In this document: positions 21,372-33,439 of the stretch, one piece after another
How the letters are laid out: every line of letters begins with the position of its first letter
Numbering within the stretch: position 1 is the first letter of the stretch
Source of the DNA: Adiantum capillus-veneris
Taxonomy: Eukaryota; Streptophyta; Polypodiopsida; Polypodiales; Pteridaceae
Assembly (NCBI GenBank): GCA_014529385.2
Contig: CM043944.1
Location: 172,114,740-172,178,739, forward strand
Direction of reading: 5' to 3'
Length of the DNA stretch: 64,000 nt
Program-made: the position numbers and the translations under genes
Notes under the pieces: generated by a model
Databases searched by the model: none
Told to the model about the DNA's origin: nothing
The model's input: only the letters and a program-made list of their open reading frames with translations

Positions 21372-22681
21372 TCAATTGATTTTAGCCTCTAGATATCCTG
21401 TCATCTTCTTCTCAATAGCGAGATTGCATATGACAATCCCAGATGTGCGCTCATCATCCATGGTTCGCCATAGCGTGTCTCGGGCTTTATCAAATCCGTC
21501 TAGCCACTCTTCAATGTAAACTAGGGACTCTGATACTAGCCAACCTTTTGCCATGCTACCCTCCGGACGTGCCTTCTGATGCACATATCCCTTGATCGTT
21601 TTCATGAAACGTTCTAAAAAGAACATCCATATGGAATGTACTGTGCGAACTATATCCACCTCATCAACTATTTGAACAAGAAGATACACTTGAATGGTTA
21701 GCATGGTAGTAAGAAAGTTTTTCTCAAACATGCAGCAGCTAGTTTGGCAAATGGTATGGAGTCTACATGGATCTCCCTTTGTGAGATCCATTGCACCATC
21801 TTCGCAAGTTTGTAGATTGTCGTACGGACGTTAGAAGACAAACATCCCTCAATGGCCACTGGTAAAATAAACTGCAAAACACGTCTAGCAATGATATTAA
21901 AGTCCACACAAAAACTTTTTACACAATTTCCACTATGATATATTCCACTTCAAACATACGTGACACATTTTATATCAGTCGTGTGACTTCAAACCAGTAA
22001 GCTTACCTTCTTTCGTAAAAAACGTTCAGAGCAAGTGCATTACGCCAGTGGGGGTCTGCACAGATTGAATGGTCTCTTTTACTTTGCGTTCTTGGGCTCG
22101 TGTCAAAATCCATGGCGCTTTAGGGAGTTTTATTAATCGATCAAGTGCTGTCTGCGGCCAATATTGCTCCATATGATCCACATTTCTAAGGTCAACTCGG
22201 GCTCTCAAAGTATCTTTCTTGCCGATCACATGGTCCCAAAGCAGATTACCCACATTCTTGAATATGTGCATTGGATCGAGCAAGTGATTGATCATGAGTC
22301 TGGGCCAATATGGTAAGTCGTACCATAGAGAGAGTCTCTTCATCCCTGGGGGCAAACCGTCATCACATATCTCCTTTTGCTCTAACCATGCTTGTGCAAA
22401 AATCCTCAATATCTCTCTTCCCAAAAAACCGTCATGTAGCTCATGATTCTCTGGAAGATGCGCTTGATGACATGCTTCTTCAGTGAGGGTGCCCGACGTG
22501 CATTAAGTCTAGTTCCACATGTGACACATGCTCTGTATCCGCTTGTTTGAATCCATGCATGTATACACATGACAATAGATAAGCTTGAGAAAAACCAAGA
22601 TTTATAGTGTTTGAGTTTGAGTATAAATCACCTGCGCATTCTCTTAGTCCGGGATAGTCATGCACGGTCCACATTAGAATA
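21372..22681 (-). pseudogene. TNP2 transposase remnant (third CACTA copy)
   Basis: Minus-strand pieces match CACTA-2 TNP2. 22681-22480 is the end of exon 2 and start of exon 3 (MWTVHDYPGLRECAGD, SHVELDLMHV). 22424-22026 contains KEICDDGLPPGMKRLSLWYD and LDPMHIFKNVGNLLWDHV, which keeps the 32 bp that CACTA-2 lost. 21907-21372 is DUF4218 (FILPVAIEGCL, MFFLERFMKTIKGYVHQKA). Frameshifts and stops separate the pieces, and the Transpos_assoc exon and DUF4216 are missing. Confidence 0.85.
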
Positions 22682-23755
22682 ACCTGATGCGCTGTGTCAA
22701 TTATTTTGGCGAACCATGAGGTTCTTTTCTAGTGTACCAATCCTTTAGCACCAAGTTTAAGCTGTGCATATTACAACCTTTGGCAAAAATGTGTGGAAAG
22801 CACTTGTTTATTAATTTATTGGAGTTTTTACAATCCTTTGCGTTGTCCATGACTACTTGAATGACATGTTCATCACTAATTTCTTTAATTACATTAATCA
22901 AGAACTCAAAAATATATTTGCCACTTTTAATTGCACCAGAACTATCAATCACCTTAATAAACGTTTCTCCCCTTGTACAAACCATCATTACATTGATCAA
23001 CGGTCTTCTTTGAACATTTGACTAGCCATCACTCACAATTGTGCATCCTAAAAGCGAAATATTTTCAAGTATTATTTTATCAACACGCTCTTTGACTTCG
23101 ATGTAACATTTGTCCAAGAAAACATTTTGTATCGTGTGATAAGAAGGAGCTAAAAATCCTGGGCCAAACTCACTGATTTTCTTCCAAGCAGCCTTCCAAT
23201 GATTACTGTCTACCATGACCAAAGAACTTCCAGTGAAGAATATTTCTTTACGAGTGCAGTTTGTGCTTCTTCTAGAGACTGCACTCGAAAGCTTTGATGT
23301 AATGATTTTTGATGCATTTGACCAAGTCCACCTTCATTGTGACGCTTAAAAAGAATGCTGCTTGAAATTTCCTCCCTCTACGCAGGTTGATCTCCAACGT
23401 TAGTTGGAGTCACTATAGGATCTGGGGAATTAATATTTGGCTATGAGAACTCTTGACTTGCATCCATAGAACTATATATCTGTTGTCTCTTGCCACCCTT
23501 TTTGGCGAGCTCTTCTCTCAAATTCTTTGCAATTTCAAGTGCCTAAGCATGTTCACATTTCTTACAGCTCTTTTTAACGCTACCCAGAAAATGGTCCCTA
23601 ATACGTACTGCACCGCATGATTTTGTTGTGAGATAAAATTTACATTGCCAATCCATATATCGGTCGCATATGTTGTGAGCATAATCCCACTCTTTGCCAA
23701 GAGCTTTTTTTTTCTTTGGCTTCTTCGTACCACTTGTGACCACATTTTGCTCCAT
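22682..23755 (-). pseudogene. hAT transposase N-terminal half (BED finger + DUF659)
   Basis: Minus strand. The segment 23755-23540 carries a BED-type zinc-finger-like pattern (GKEWDYAHNICDRYMDWQCKF, then a CGAVRIRDHFLG block). 23222-22701 carries the DUF659 signature: FLDKCYIEVKERVDKI, LGCTIVSDG, LINVMMVCTRGETFIKVID, VIQVVMDNAKDCKNSNKLI and FAKGCNMHSLNLVLKD. This is the front half of a plant hAT-family transposase, with stops between segments (for example TAG after SDG). It is truncated at 22682 by fusion to CACTA DNA. A shorter homologue in the opposite orientation lies at 39061-39530. Confidence 0.8.
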
Positions 23756-23907
23756 TGCTTTTAAATTAAAACTGAAGACAAAAGAACCAGATGTTCAGTT
23801 TTTGAAACATTTTTCTTCTTTTCAATATATATTAAAAAACCATTCAATATGAAAGTAACCAAAATTCACAATATGAGATTTTCAATGCAGGTTAGTCTAT
23901 CCACATA

Positions 23908-24144
23908 TGTTACCATATACACGTGGTATAAGTGATGTGTGTGAACACACTAGGACCGTCGGGGCATTTTTTTAATTCCTCTTTAGGAGGTCTTTTCCCC
24001 CGAGCATTGTATATACGCCCATCACTCTAGGGCTATCTATCTTTCCATTGCACACTAAGTAACACACTGATCTCTATTGTGTGCCTTGAGCTTCCTTCAT
24101 CTTCTCCAAGCTGTGTGCATTTCTCTGCAACCCTAATTCCAATA
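23908..24144 (+). repeat. Copia 5' LTR
   Basis: Begins TGTTACCATATACACGTGG and ends CCCTAATTCCAATA. A TATA-like TTGTATATACG lies at about 24007. It is followed directly by ATTGATATCAGAGTAGG, a variant of the TGGTATCAGAGC primer-binding site that pairs with the initiator-Met tRNA 3' end. Confidence 0.9.
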
Positions 24145-24506
24145 ATTGATATCAGAGTAGGTTGCGTCCTCCTGGGCTTAGTCGCTAGTTGCTCCAGCAC
24201 ACGCCTACTCACTTTCTCTAATTTCAGTGAGCTTCGGCTAGCGTCTGCACGTCGACAAATATTTCGGGATGAATCTTAGAGCTCAGTCTGCTCAGATTTT
24301 TGATTCGGGCTCATTTCGGCCTTCGTTTCCACTACAGGAAGTGCTTCACAGACTATTTTGTTATTTTGTGCAGATTTTCTGTTAGTGTTGTTTTCTGCAT
24401 AACAAGTGCCTCACAGTCTTCTACGGTTTGTGTTATATAGCACGGGTTGTTCCCGCTCCATTTCTCCTATTTTCGAGCAGTTTTCACATCAGGTGCAACA
24501 TTTACT

Positions 24507-25375
24507 ATGGCTAACAACAACACAGATGCCTTCAAGATGTTTACTGCTGAAGACAGGTTGGATGGGTACAATTACCCTATGTGGGCTTATATGATGCAAC
24601 ACGTTCTTTTGTTGAAGGGCATCTGGAATATTGTGCAGGGCATTGATGTACGTCCTGGTTCTGAGGATGTAGGCGATGTTCAGGATGTTGCAGGTCTTGT
24701 TGCAAGGATTGCTGCTATTAGAGTTGTTTTGCATACGACAGAACAAGCTCCTTGGGATGTAAAGAATACGCAGGCTCATGCATTGGTTGTGTTGTCTGTG
24801 AAGCGCACCATTGTTCCTCACATCCGTTCAACAAAATCTGCAAAACAGGCTTGGGATATTTTGGCTGATCTTTATGCAAGCCGCAATGAGGCTAAAATTG
24901 CTTTGCTGCTTAAAGAGCTGTAGTCGAAGATTATGCATGAGGAAGATGATATGGACACTTTCCTTGCTAGTGTCAAGGATATCAATGAGCAACTTATTTT
25001 TGTAGGTGAAGTCATTTCAGTCGGTTCCCTTGTGCAGACTGTTCTTGATGCCTTACCAGATTCTTACCAGACTTTTGCTAGTACTTGGAGACTTATGACC
25101 CAAGGAAATCCAGAAGTTGTCAAGTTTGATGCATTATGCACATTATTGTTGCAAGAGTCACTTTAGAGAAAAAATAGGACTATACAGCGTGCAATTGAAC
25201 AGGCTTTTAATGCTTCTCAAAGAAAGGGTGGTAGCAGCAATGCGGCCACTTCTTATGGTTCTGTTGTGAGTAGAAAAACTTTCGTTCCTAACGCTTTTAC
25301 TGGTAGCAGTTCGTCTGGCAATTCTGGTGATAAGGGCAAAAATAAGATGCATTGCCATTATTGTTAAGCTAACGA
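24507..25375 (+). pseudogene. Copia gag
   Basis: Begins MANNNTDAFKMFTAEDRLDG, with the NYPMWAYMM motif typical of copia Gag, then AKQAWDILADLY. It ends with a CCHC zinc knuckle, C-x2-C-x4-H-x4-C (CHYC-ANDHLIKQC). Three in-frame stops are seen: TAG 24921-24923, TAG about 25164 and a TAA inside the knuckle at about 25366. The first two sit where a Gln codon (CAG) is likely. The frame then continues into pol. Confidence 0.85.
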
Positions 25376-25379
25376 TCAC

Positions 25380-28300
25380 TTGATCAAGCAGTGTCCTAAG
25401 TTGAAGACCGAAGAGGCTAAGAAGAAAGAGGGTGGTTCCACTGCAAATGCTGGTTCCACTACAAATGCAGCCATTGTTGAGTCTTCTGTGAAAGAAGATT
25501 GTGATGCTGATGTCAATGCAGAATGGGCTTTTAGTGCAGAGTGCACTTACAATCCTGTTGTCCATGATGCATGCTTGTTAGTTGCTACAGATTCACATGT
25601 GTGGTATTTCGACAGTGGTGCTACAAAGCACATTACCTCACATCGTGAATTGTTCACCTCTCTCGAGTCTGTCGCTCATGGGAATTCTGTCACTTATGCC
25701 AACAATGCCTCTTATCCAGTCCAGGGAGTTGGAAAGATTGTGCTTACTACTGCTAATGGCAGTTCTTTCACACTTGTTGATGCACTTTATGTACCTGGGA
25801 TCAAGAAGAATTTTTTGTCTGTATCTGAACTTGCTAAACTTGGACTTGTAGTCAAATTTGTGGATGACAAATGTACAGTTCATGATCTCAGTTTTGGTGA
25901 TGAAATCGTTGCATCTGGGCTTTTGTGCCGTGGGCTGTATAAGCTCACTTTGTATGACAAGTGTGGAAAAAATTTTGCTAATGCAGTTGCAGATTCAAGG
26001 GCTATTTCAGATGCAAAACTTTGGCATGTATGTTTTGGTCATCTGAATTTTGCCAGTTTGCTGCGTTTGCAGAAATCTGATATGGTTGCTTCTTTGCTGC
26101 CTCTTGAAGCACCTGTCAAACATGTTTGTGAAGGCTTTATTTTAGGTAAGATACAGCATTCTAAGTTTCGAAAGGATGGTTCAATTCGGGCCACATGCAG
26201 GTTGCAATTTGTGCATAGTGATGTTTGTGGACCCATGCGAACTCCGTCCTTGGGCAATTACCTTTACTTCGTGACTTTCATTGATGATTACTCCAGGCAT
26301 GCATGGGTATTTCCGCTTAAAGCGAAGTCTGAAGTTTTTATGTGCTTCAAAAAATTTCTGGCTATGGCTGAAAATGTCTCGAAATGTACTATGGGCACCC
26401 TCCGTTCCAATCAAAGGGGGGAGTATATGTCTCATGAATTTAATGCATTTCTGGCTAGTCGTGGGATAAAACACCAATGTACAATGCCTTATACACCTCA
26501 GCAAAATGGTGTTGCTGAGAGGAAAAACAGGTCACTTACGAAAATGGCACGATGTATGGTCAAAAGTCAAGCTTTGCCGCATTATTTCTGGCTTGAGGCC
26601 ATCATGTGTGCCACTTATGTACTAAACAAGTGTCCTACGAAAGCTTTGCAATCTATTACTCCATATGAAGCATGGCATGATAGAAAGCCTTCTATTGAGC
26701 ACATGCGTGTTTTTGGCTGTTTGGCATATGCTTTGGTGCCACAAACACAGTGCAAAAAATTGGATGATAAGGCTGTCAAATGTATTATTGTTGGTTATAG
26801 TGCTGAAAGCAAAGGTTATTGGTTGTATCATCCGCAAACAAAACATATTCTGGTTTCACAGGATGTAGTGTTTGTGGAAGATTCTGTTCAGCCCTTGCTG
26901 TCATGTACTAGAGATAGTAATGTAAGCTCACAAGACATTTATGACACTTTGTTGCCTCTTTTCGGTGGTGGAAATACGAATGTAAGTTCCAATGAGGCAA
27001 ATGTACAACCTATGGGGGTTTCTGAAAATGTTACAAATCAATCTATTACTGATGCAGATGTACATGATGTACTTGATGAGAAAAGGGCTGAAAATGAGCA
27101 GGCTAGAGGTATTGCAAAATGGTTGGTGCACACTTTGCGTGATGGTAAATTTGATGCACCTTTGTCTAGTCGTACCCGTTCAGGCTCTCACCATGCATCT
27201 TATGCATCAGATTGTTATGCTTTGGTTGTGTCTAGCTTACATGATGTTGAGGAGCCTCTGTCTTTTGATGAAGCATAGAATTCAAAAAATTGGATGGCTG
27301 CCATGCGATCAGAATATGGTGCACTTATAGAAAATGACACATGGACTTTATGTGATTTGCCTCTTGACAAAAAGGCCATTGGTATGAAGTGGGTTTACAA
27401 GTTGAAACGCAAGCGGGATGGTGAGATCGATCGCCATAAGGCTCAACTTGTTGCAAAGGGTTATGCACAGCAAAAAGGCATAGATTATGAAGAGACTTTT
27501 GCTACCACTTGTCGTATGACTACTATGCGTTTTCTATGTACATTGGCAGCTCATTTTGGTTGGGATGTACATCAATCAGACATTGTTGCTGCTTTCTTGA
27601 ATGGTGACATGTTTGAGGAAGTTTATGTAACGGAGCCTCGCGATTTTGTCATAAAAGGACAAGATGACAAAGTGTGCAGATGTAAGAAGGCTTTGTATGG
27701 GTTGAAGCAATCTCCTTGTGCTTGGTATGAGAAATCTGACACTCACTTGGTCAAATGAGGCTTTCGTAGCAGTCCAACAGAAAGCACAATGTATGTAAAG
27801 CATGAGGGTGATGTACTTCTCATTGTGGTTCTTTATGTCGATGATTTGCTGATCACTACACCAAATGAGAGACATATTGCTGAATTGAATGCTGATTTGA
27901 ATGATACTTTCAAGATGAAAGATTTGGGGCTGTTGCATCATTACTTGGGTATACAGTTTAAGCAGTGTGATGGTGGTATTGCCTTGTGTCAGAAAAGTTA
28001 CATAGAGACATTTCTATGTAAGTTTGGACTTGAGGATTGCAAACCTATTGCCACTCCCATGGAAACAAGTTTGAAGTTGATTCTACATGATGCTGGAGAT
28101 CCTGCTGATATCACTCTTTATCAAACTACTGTTGGCTGCCTCATTTATGTATGCAACACGAGGCATAATATTCAGTTTGCAGTCTCACAAGTCAACACAT
28201 TTATGCATAGCCTAGGGTCGAAGCATTGGCAGGATGTCAAGAAGATTTTTCGCTACCTTAGTGGCACTTTACATCTTGGCTTGTTTTATCCAAGGGGGGA

Positions 28301-28795
28301 TCATTGCCGCTAGACTCACATGATTTTTCGGACTCAGATTGGACTGGTTGTTTTGACACTCTAGTGTCCACAAGTTGTTTTTGTTTCATGATTGGCAGTT
28401 CATGTATATCATGGTTGATCAAGAAGCAACCTACTGTGTCTACTTCGAGTTGTGAGGCTGAGTACATGGTAGTCTTCACAACTATGGTTGAGTGTGTATG
28501 GCTTAGACGCCTTATTGGTGGCTGATTTGGTTGTTGGACAGGGCACTGCCAACACTATCTACACTGACAATCAGAGAGCATTGGCAGTTGCGAGGAACCT
28601 AGTTTTTCATGCTCGCACAAAGCACATTGAGGTGCATTGCCACTATGTCAGGGAGAGGCTCTCAGAAGAAGAGATCATCTTGGCTTATGTGCCAACATAG
28701 GACAACCTTACAGATCTTTTCACAAAGGCATTGTCTCGTGAGAAGCTTGAAGCTTTCCACAAAGCTTTGGGCTTACTCCCCTTTGTGGACTGATC
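25380..28795 (+). pseudogene. Copia pol (protease, integrase, RT, RNase H)
   Basis: The protease active site is WYFDSGATKHIT. Integrase has an H-x-C-x2-GHLNF zinc-finger region, DVCGPM, LRSNQRGEY and QNGVAERKNR. In the middle catalytic motif the usual Asp of LRSDNGGEY is Asn, so the integrase is probably inactive. RT has MKWVYKLKRKRDG, QSDIVAAFLNGD, ALYGLKQSPCAWYE and YVDDLLIT. RNase H has SDSDWTG, SSCEAEYM, TDNQRALAVA and HARTKHIEV, ending GLLPFVD. Breaks: TAG at 27276-27278, TGA at 27756-27758, a frameshift near 28305, a second near 28500, and TAG near 28698. Confidence 0.9.
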
Positions 28796-28852
28796 ATGTC
28801 CTCAGGACATGGCACTTCCCTTTACTCATGTGCCATCTCTCATTCACCGCAT

Positions 28853-29095
28853 CACTCCAGGGGGGATTTGTTACCATATACATGTGGTAGTGATGTGTGT
28901 GAACACACTAGGACCGCCGGTGCATTTTTCCCTCTTTAGGAGGTTTTTTTCCCTGAGCATTGTATATACGCCCATCACTCTAGGGCTAAACTATCTTTCC
29001 ATTGCACACTAAGTAACACACTCTCTATTGTGTGCCTCGAGATTCCTTCATCTTCTCCAAGCTGTGTGCGTTTCTCTGCAACCCTAATTCCAACA
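28853..29095 (+). repeat. Copia polypurine tract and 3' LTR
   Basis: CCAGGGGGGATT (28857-28868) is the plus-strand priming tract. The LTR 28869-29095 starts TGTTACCATATACATGTGG and ends AATTCCAACA. Confidence 0.9.
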
Positions 29096-29100
29096 ACATA

Positions 29101-30750
29101 TCGATCAACTATGTTGTGAGCAAACATACACATTGCAATACACTCTATGCACGGCATAATAACTACAACAATGCTATGAATTTTTCAATACAATTATTAT
29201 TATAATGATTATTTATATGTCCACTTTGATTTGCAAACAATACACATCTAACTTCAAATGCTGCAAAGGATAATCAACTTCTACACTAAACGATGTCAGT
29301 TGTTTGCAAAAAAAAAAATGAAACAAATAAAATATATGATTGGTCATTTATGTACTAATAATCTATCATGGTACATAATGCACTCTCTGTATAAACCAAT
29401 GCTTGAACTAATGCAAATAAATCTTCAACATAATCACACAATTACGGACTACTTGTAGCCAGTGAAGGATTGTAGCCCCCCATGCGACCAAATCAATATA
29501 TGAATGCTATTTTGATCCAATTAAGAATTATAGCTCTTATATTGTGGAGTGACAATGTACATCAACTCAAATCTATGATAGTGAAAAATGCAAGACTTCA
29601 AGGATCTTTAAATGGCCAGTACACTAGTACATGAAATTCAATCCTTGACTATCGACTCATCATTTACATATGCTCATCTTCTAAAACCAATTACAGCCCT
29701 CATTTGTCACAATGGAATGACTCTCTAAGTTTTCAATTATTTTGGTTTCGTACCTTTATGTTGGTAAAGGAATTAATTTTTTTTTAGAAGTGATTATCGA
29801 ATTAAGAATCACGTTCAGCCCAAAAAGAAGACATGTGACACTGTAACCTTAGGTCAATTCACAAAGAGATGACTATACCCGGCACCCCTTACACTCCCCA
29901 AAGATTTGCCTAGCTAAAAGACCGTGGTTAGCCCACTGTTTACTATCTATAATTACTCCCGCCGGACTTTTTTATTTTCCCAGCGGACCTGCCGAAAAAA
30001 TGAAAAAGCCCGACAAGACCCGCAGGGAAAATTAAAAATCCCAGAGGGCTAACCGGTTCTATGGGTTTCTGTAAGTCATAACCAAAGTCACGTTAACCAT
30101 TGACTTGATCACATGATTTTCTTGTTTAAACACTAGAGTTATTAACGTAATCACACGATTGTGACACGTCAATGAAATCCCTATTCAGGGGCTCTCATGA
30201 TATATATACCTCTTTCGTATGTATAGATTCGTTTAGCTCTTTAAAAATAGTGAAGTACTAGTTTGTTTTGTTGTTATGACACCTAATTAGAGTAGGGTTC
30301 TAGTGATCAAGCTCGTCTTAAGAGCTTGTTGTAGAGGTAATACATGCAGTCCACAGGACTATGTAGGGTGGGGCTCCTTGCAATTCCTAAATGCATGATT
30401 TAGGTCAACGAGAGGAGTTTTGCCTATGACATCACTTTCTACGGTTGAGCAAAGGAAACTTGAGTATATCGAGCATGTCTTGGCTCTTAAGATTTGTCCT
30501 ATATTTGAAGTTGTAGTGACAAATTAATGAGACAAATTGGAAAATAGGAGAGAGGCATTCTTTTAAGATTGCAATGGTATACGTTTTATTTTAATAAATT
30601 TTATTTCGGTCCTCTTACCAATTTTGGTCAAGCCAATTGGTTTGTACAACTATATTGAAAGAACGTGCAGTATATAGTAATGCCCTTAGACTTCAAACTC
30701 ACCAGGGTAAGCTTTTGTAACTTTTGGTTTCCTTGTAACGCAAAAAGTTG
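29101..30750. other. Non-coding part of duplication copy 1
   Basis: No gene is seen. 29495-30200 is a repeat family member whose inverted partner is 34000-34966. It includes GC-rich ~30 bp subrepeats of the form CCCGCCGGAC-TTTTTATTTTCC at 29957-30045. Confidence 0.6.
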
Positions 30751-30856
30751 CTAGCAGGAAGCGCCTCAGCACATAATCATGTGACTGTGAAGCCGATGCA
30801 CCCGCGGTCAGGTGCCTCTCATCTTCGATTCCTTCGTACTGCTTTAAATATTAATT

Positions 30857-31557
30857 ATGGCGCTGCTGCGAGTGATCATCTTTATGAACGCTTTTGCATC
30901 CATTAACGCTCAACTAGATATGTATACGACATGATGGTCCTGCTCTGATCAATACGCACGCAAAATAAAATCTATTAACGCATGGAGCTGTTGTTGACGT
31001 TGTGATCAAATACTAACGGGGCTGTTGCCGTTGGCACAGATGATCCCATTCTGTCCTGCGCCAACCTCGAGGCCGACCCCATCCACTGCATGCCTGATCC
31101 TGCCACCAGAGAATGGTGCCTCCCTGACCCTCACACACCAGAGATGCAGCTGAAGCACTTGCAGTTCGCCGCGTGCTGGACTTGGAATCCCATATGGGGA
31201 CATGGACCACACGTCGTGGAGCACGATCCAGCAACCCCGTCCGGAGCCGACGTCCACCGCCACCACCAGAACCACCATGACAGTCGCCAAGCTCACGTCA
31301 ACGGCCGGCGCCGGGACCATAATTGCAGTCCAGCTCCTGCCCCTCATGGTTTACCGCACATGCGGCCCACTACCTTTTCCCGTTGTGCCGCCTTCCTCGA
31401 CCACCGGCTCGGCCGCTGCGTTTTGCCAAATACTCTCTTCCACCATGCTGCGTATGCAGCAAACATCTACTGGCAGACAGTATTGCGACCGAAGAGCATC
31501 GCCTGTGCTGAGATTGGGGGAGCAATCACCCATCCTACTTCCACCGATCCAAGTAAG

Positions 31558-31623
<66 letters not shown>

Positions 31624-31818
31624 GATTACGAGCATGCAGGGTGTCCTACTGTTCTCTTGAACGTTGTACTGATTAGCTCTGAGATCTCATGTGCTTTCTA
31701 ATTAGTGCACCATTTAAAGTTTGATTGCTTAATACTTGATGCAGGCCACGGTTCCTGCCTCTATCCTGGCACTACTAAAGAAGCCCATCTGGTCTTGGAG
31801 AGAAGCCGCGCCTCCTAG
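30857..31818 (+). CDS. X8/CBM43-domain protein gene, copy A (possible PDCB-like)
   Basis: X8 domains bind callose (beta-1,3-glucan) in plant walls and plasmodesmata. Exon 1 candidate: MALLRVIIFMNAFASINAQL, a signal-peptide-like start at 30857. A TACTAAC branch motif (31011-31017) precedes the acceptor CACAG at 31039. Exon 2 (31040-31552) reads DDPILSCANLEADPIHC, REWCLPD, LQFAACW, then RCAAFLDHRLGRCVLPNTLF, HHAAYAANIYWQ, ACAEIGGAI and DPS. The intron 31553-31744 is GT-AG. Exon 3 completes the Ser codon and gives HGSCLYPGT, stopping at 31816-31818. Cysteine order and the PNT, AAYA-x-N-x-YWQ and DPS-x-GSC motifs fit X8. About 60 residues interrupt the domain between LQFAAC and TTFSRC, and the exon 1 junction does not keep frame as I read it, so it may be a pseudogene. 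Confidence 0.6.
31561..31622. repeat. (CT)n(CA)n tract inside X8 intron
   Basis: A CT run of about 30 bp is directly followed by a CA run of about 32 bp, 8 bp after the splice donor. Confidence 0.95.
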
Positions 31819-32400
31819 GGGGCTGGAGCTAGGCAGTCCATGTCACCACTACCACACCGTTATTTTTCTTTCATTACGATAGCTGGCCGCAGCTGCTTAG
31901 TGGGTCTGTTTTGCGCTTGTCTTCATAGCGACACCAGTTGTACTCATAGTATTGTTGCTCTGCTGGTCTCCCTATCAGCAATTTCATTTGCACATTCCTC
32001 TTTCATATGTCCTGATTTTCATCGTGCTATTTGATTAGTTCGTTTAAATTCATTCATCACATTCCTCCCAAAAGTAGTAATCATGCATCCCTCGATGACT
32101 GCAACGATGAGCTGCATATGAAGCACTCATAAACATAAGAAGACTCTATATTTTCACTGGAAGTCTTATTCAACAAGCAAGATGCAAAACATAGGGGTCC
32201 AAAACATAGCCATCTACATACCAAACAATCTAAACGCAAATGGAGTTAAAAAATAACCTTTATCTTTTTCAAGCCCAAGGTTTCATAAAACAAACAGGGT
32301 ATCTAATTAAGAACAAGTACTATGCACATCAACCGCATGTCGTAGTGTGTACTATCTCGTATGCATAAGATATGCTTCTCTCTATATATCTTTCTATCTT
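31819..32400. other. 3' flank of X8 gene, no further gene
   Basis: Only a short frame (31840-32034) with no recognisable domain. From 32179 the sequence again matches the second duplication copy. Confidence 0.4.
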
Positions 32401-32404
32401 TCTC

Positions 32405-32503
32405 TCTCTATCCTCTCTCTCTCTCACACACACACACACACTCTCTCTCTCTCTCTCACACACACACACAAGCGCGCGCGCACACACACACACACACACA
32501 CAT
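32405..32503. repeat. Compound CT/CA/CG microsatellite
   Basis: Alternating CT and CA runs with an internal GCGCGCGCG. The partner in copy 2 is 38727-38842, which lacks the GC run and has longer CA. Confidence 0.95.
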
Positions 32504-32580
32504 ATTAGGAATATGATCTACATGCAAACGACAAAGAACAAATAGTGGACCATACTTAATCATGAGTTGCATCCATATTA

Positions 32581-32793
32581 ATGTCACGAAAAAGCATGAA
32601 ATCCAATGTGAGAGAAAGACTCGGGCTTGAAGATGATCTCAGCTTATACATGATGTGGGATAATTGTGTTGATTTTTTGATTCATTCTCATGATGCTTGT
32701 GACAAGGTGCTTCTCTTCAATTGTCTAAAATTCATGCACCATATAAAGGAAATATTTTCCTCGTCATACGATCTATTGCAAGGGTCAACTTGA
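32581..32793 (+). CDS. Small ORF of unknown function, copy 1
   Basis: The product starts MSRKSMKSNVRERLGLEDDL and continues SLYMMWDNCVDFLIHSHDAC. The first 44 residues are kept in the duplicate at 38936 with only three changes, after which the copies diverge. No known domain is recognised. It could be the remnant of a longer reading frame. Confidence 0.3.
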   Translation: MSRKSMKSNVRERLGLEDDLSLYMMWDNCVDFLIHSHDACDKVLLFNCLKFMHHIKEIFSSSYDLLQGST

Positions 32794-32799
32794 ATAGCT

Positions 32800-33380
32800 C
32801 CACTCAAATAAGGGTCTTTAGTTTGCGGATGACAAAACCCTTGGGATTGTAGATTAAGAAATTCGGATGTCCATGTGTGTCTTGCTATGATACCCTATGT
32901 TTGATGCAAGTGTAATTGTGTGAAAAAACACAAAGTGCTTTTCTAAATTGTCTACGACCATAACATGAACTCGGGACAAATTTCAATCATGATTGTCTTG
33001 TTCTTTAGTTCATTTCTTGCATAGTGATAATAAATTGCAATAAAAATAGATTTACTATGTTCGACATGATCTTTGGTGAGGCAGATTGTGATTTGGTTTT
33101 CCTGATATGGGAGTAATATTAGAGGATGGATGCAGAATGTCCATACGTGTAAGCGCTTGACCTTGGGGGTGTACTATTTTAAAACCCCCATATGTAATGT
33201 TTGATAAGAAAAATCCGTTTTTTAAACATGTTTGAACGAATAAAATGACGCATTACTTTAGGATTCTTTTTTTAATGGAATATAAAACATCCTTTTTTTT
33301 ATATATGTATGGTTGTTGAATTTTCCTAAAATATTTGCATTGAAAATCCCCTCCCATCAAACCCTAGTGCTACATTAACA
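32800..33380. other. AT-rich stretch, no gene
   Basis: No credible frame and no homology to other parts of the window is seen. Confidence 0.4.
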
Positions 33381-33439
33381 TGATTAAATAGTGCATCCCC
33401 AAGCTCTTAATAAAGCCATAAGTTTCCATACATGTAACC

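Larger units (their letters stand above)
20155..22681 (+). mobile_element. Third CACTA copy, internally rearranged
   Basis: A 5' terminus CACTACAAGAGG at 20155 reads rightward through the hairpin, CT/CA/GA tracts, minisatellite and two tRNA-like blocks, as in CACTA-1. From about 21085 the sequence switches to internal transposase DNA in the opposite orientation (minus). It ends abruptly at about 22681, where hAT sequence begins. It therefore holds an inversion junction and lacks its other end. Confidence 0.8.
23908..29095 (+). mobile_element. Ty1/copia LTR retrotransposon, 5188 bp
   Basis: Two LTRs (23908-24144 and 28869-29095) are flanked by the 5 bp target duplication ACATA (23903-23907 and 29096-29100). 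The order gag, protease, integrase, RT, RNase H places it in copia. The LTRs start TG; the 3' copy ends CA and the 5' copy TA. LTRs differ by roughly a dozen substitutions plus small indels, so the insertion is not recent. Coding capacity is lost through several stops and a frameshift. Confidence 0.95.
28999..32718 (+). repeat. Segmental duplication, copy 1
   Basis: From inside the copia 3' LTR onward, this stretch matches 35653-39070 in the same orientation. Shared landmarks are the ACATATCGATCAA flank, CAGTGAAGGATTGTAGCCCC, AGAGCTTGTTGTAGAGGTAA, the X8 gene, the CT/CA tract and the ORF MS(R/Q)KSMKSNVRERL. Relative to copy 2 it lacks about 290 bp before 30752 and has about 640 bp extra (31541-32178, containing the third X8 exon). 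Confidence 0.9.

Noticed and set aside
31006-31347. Antisense 113-residue frame opposite the X8 exon (also 37932-38246)
   Set aside because: A shadow of a GC-rich coding exon; the sense strand carries the domain motifs and splice sites.
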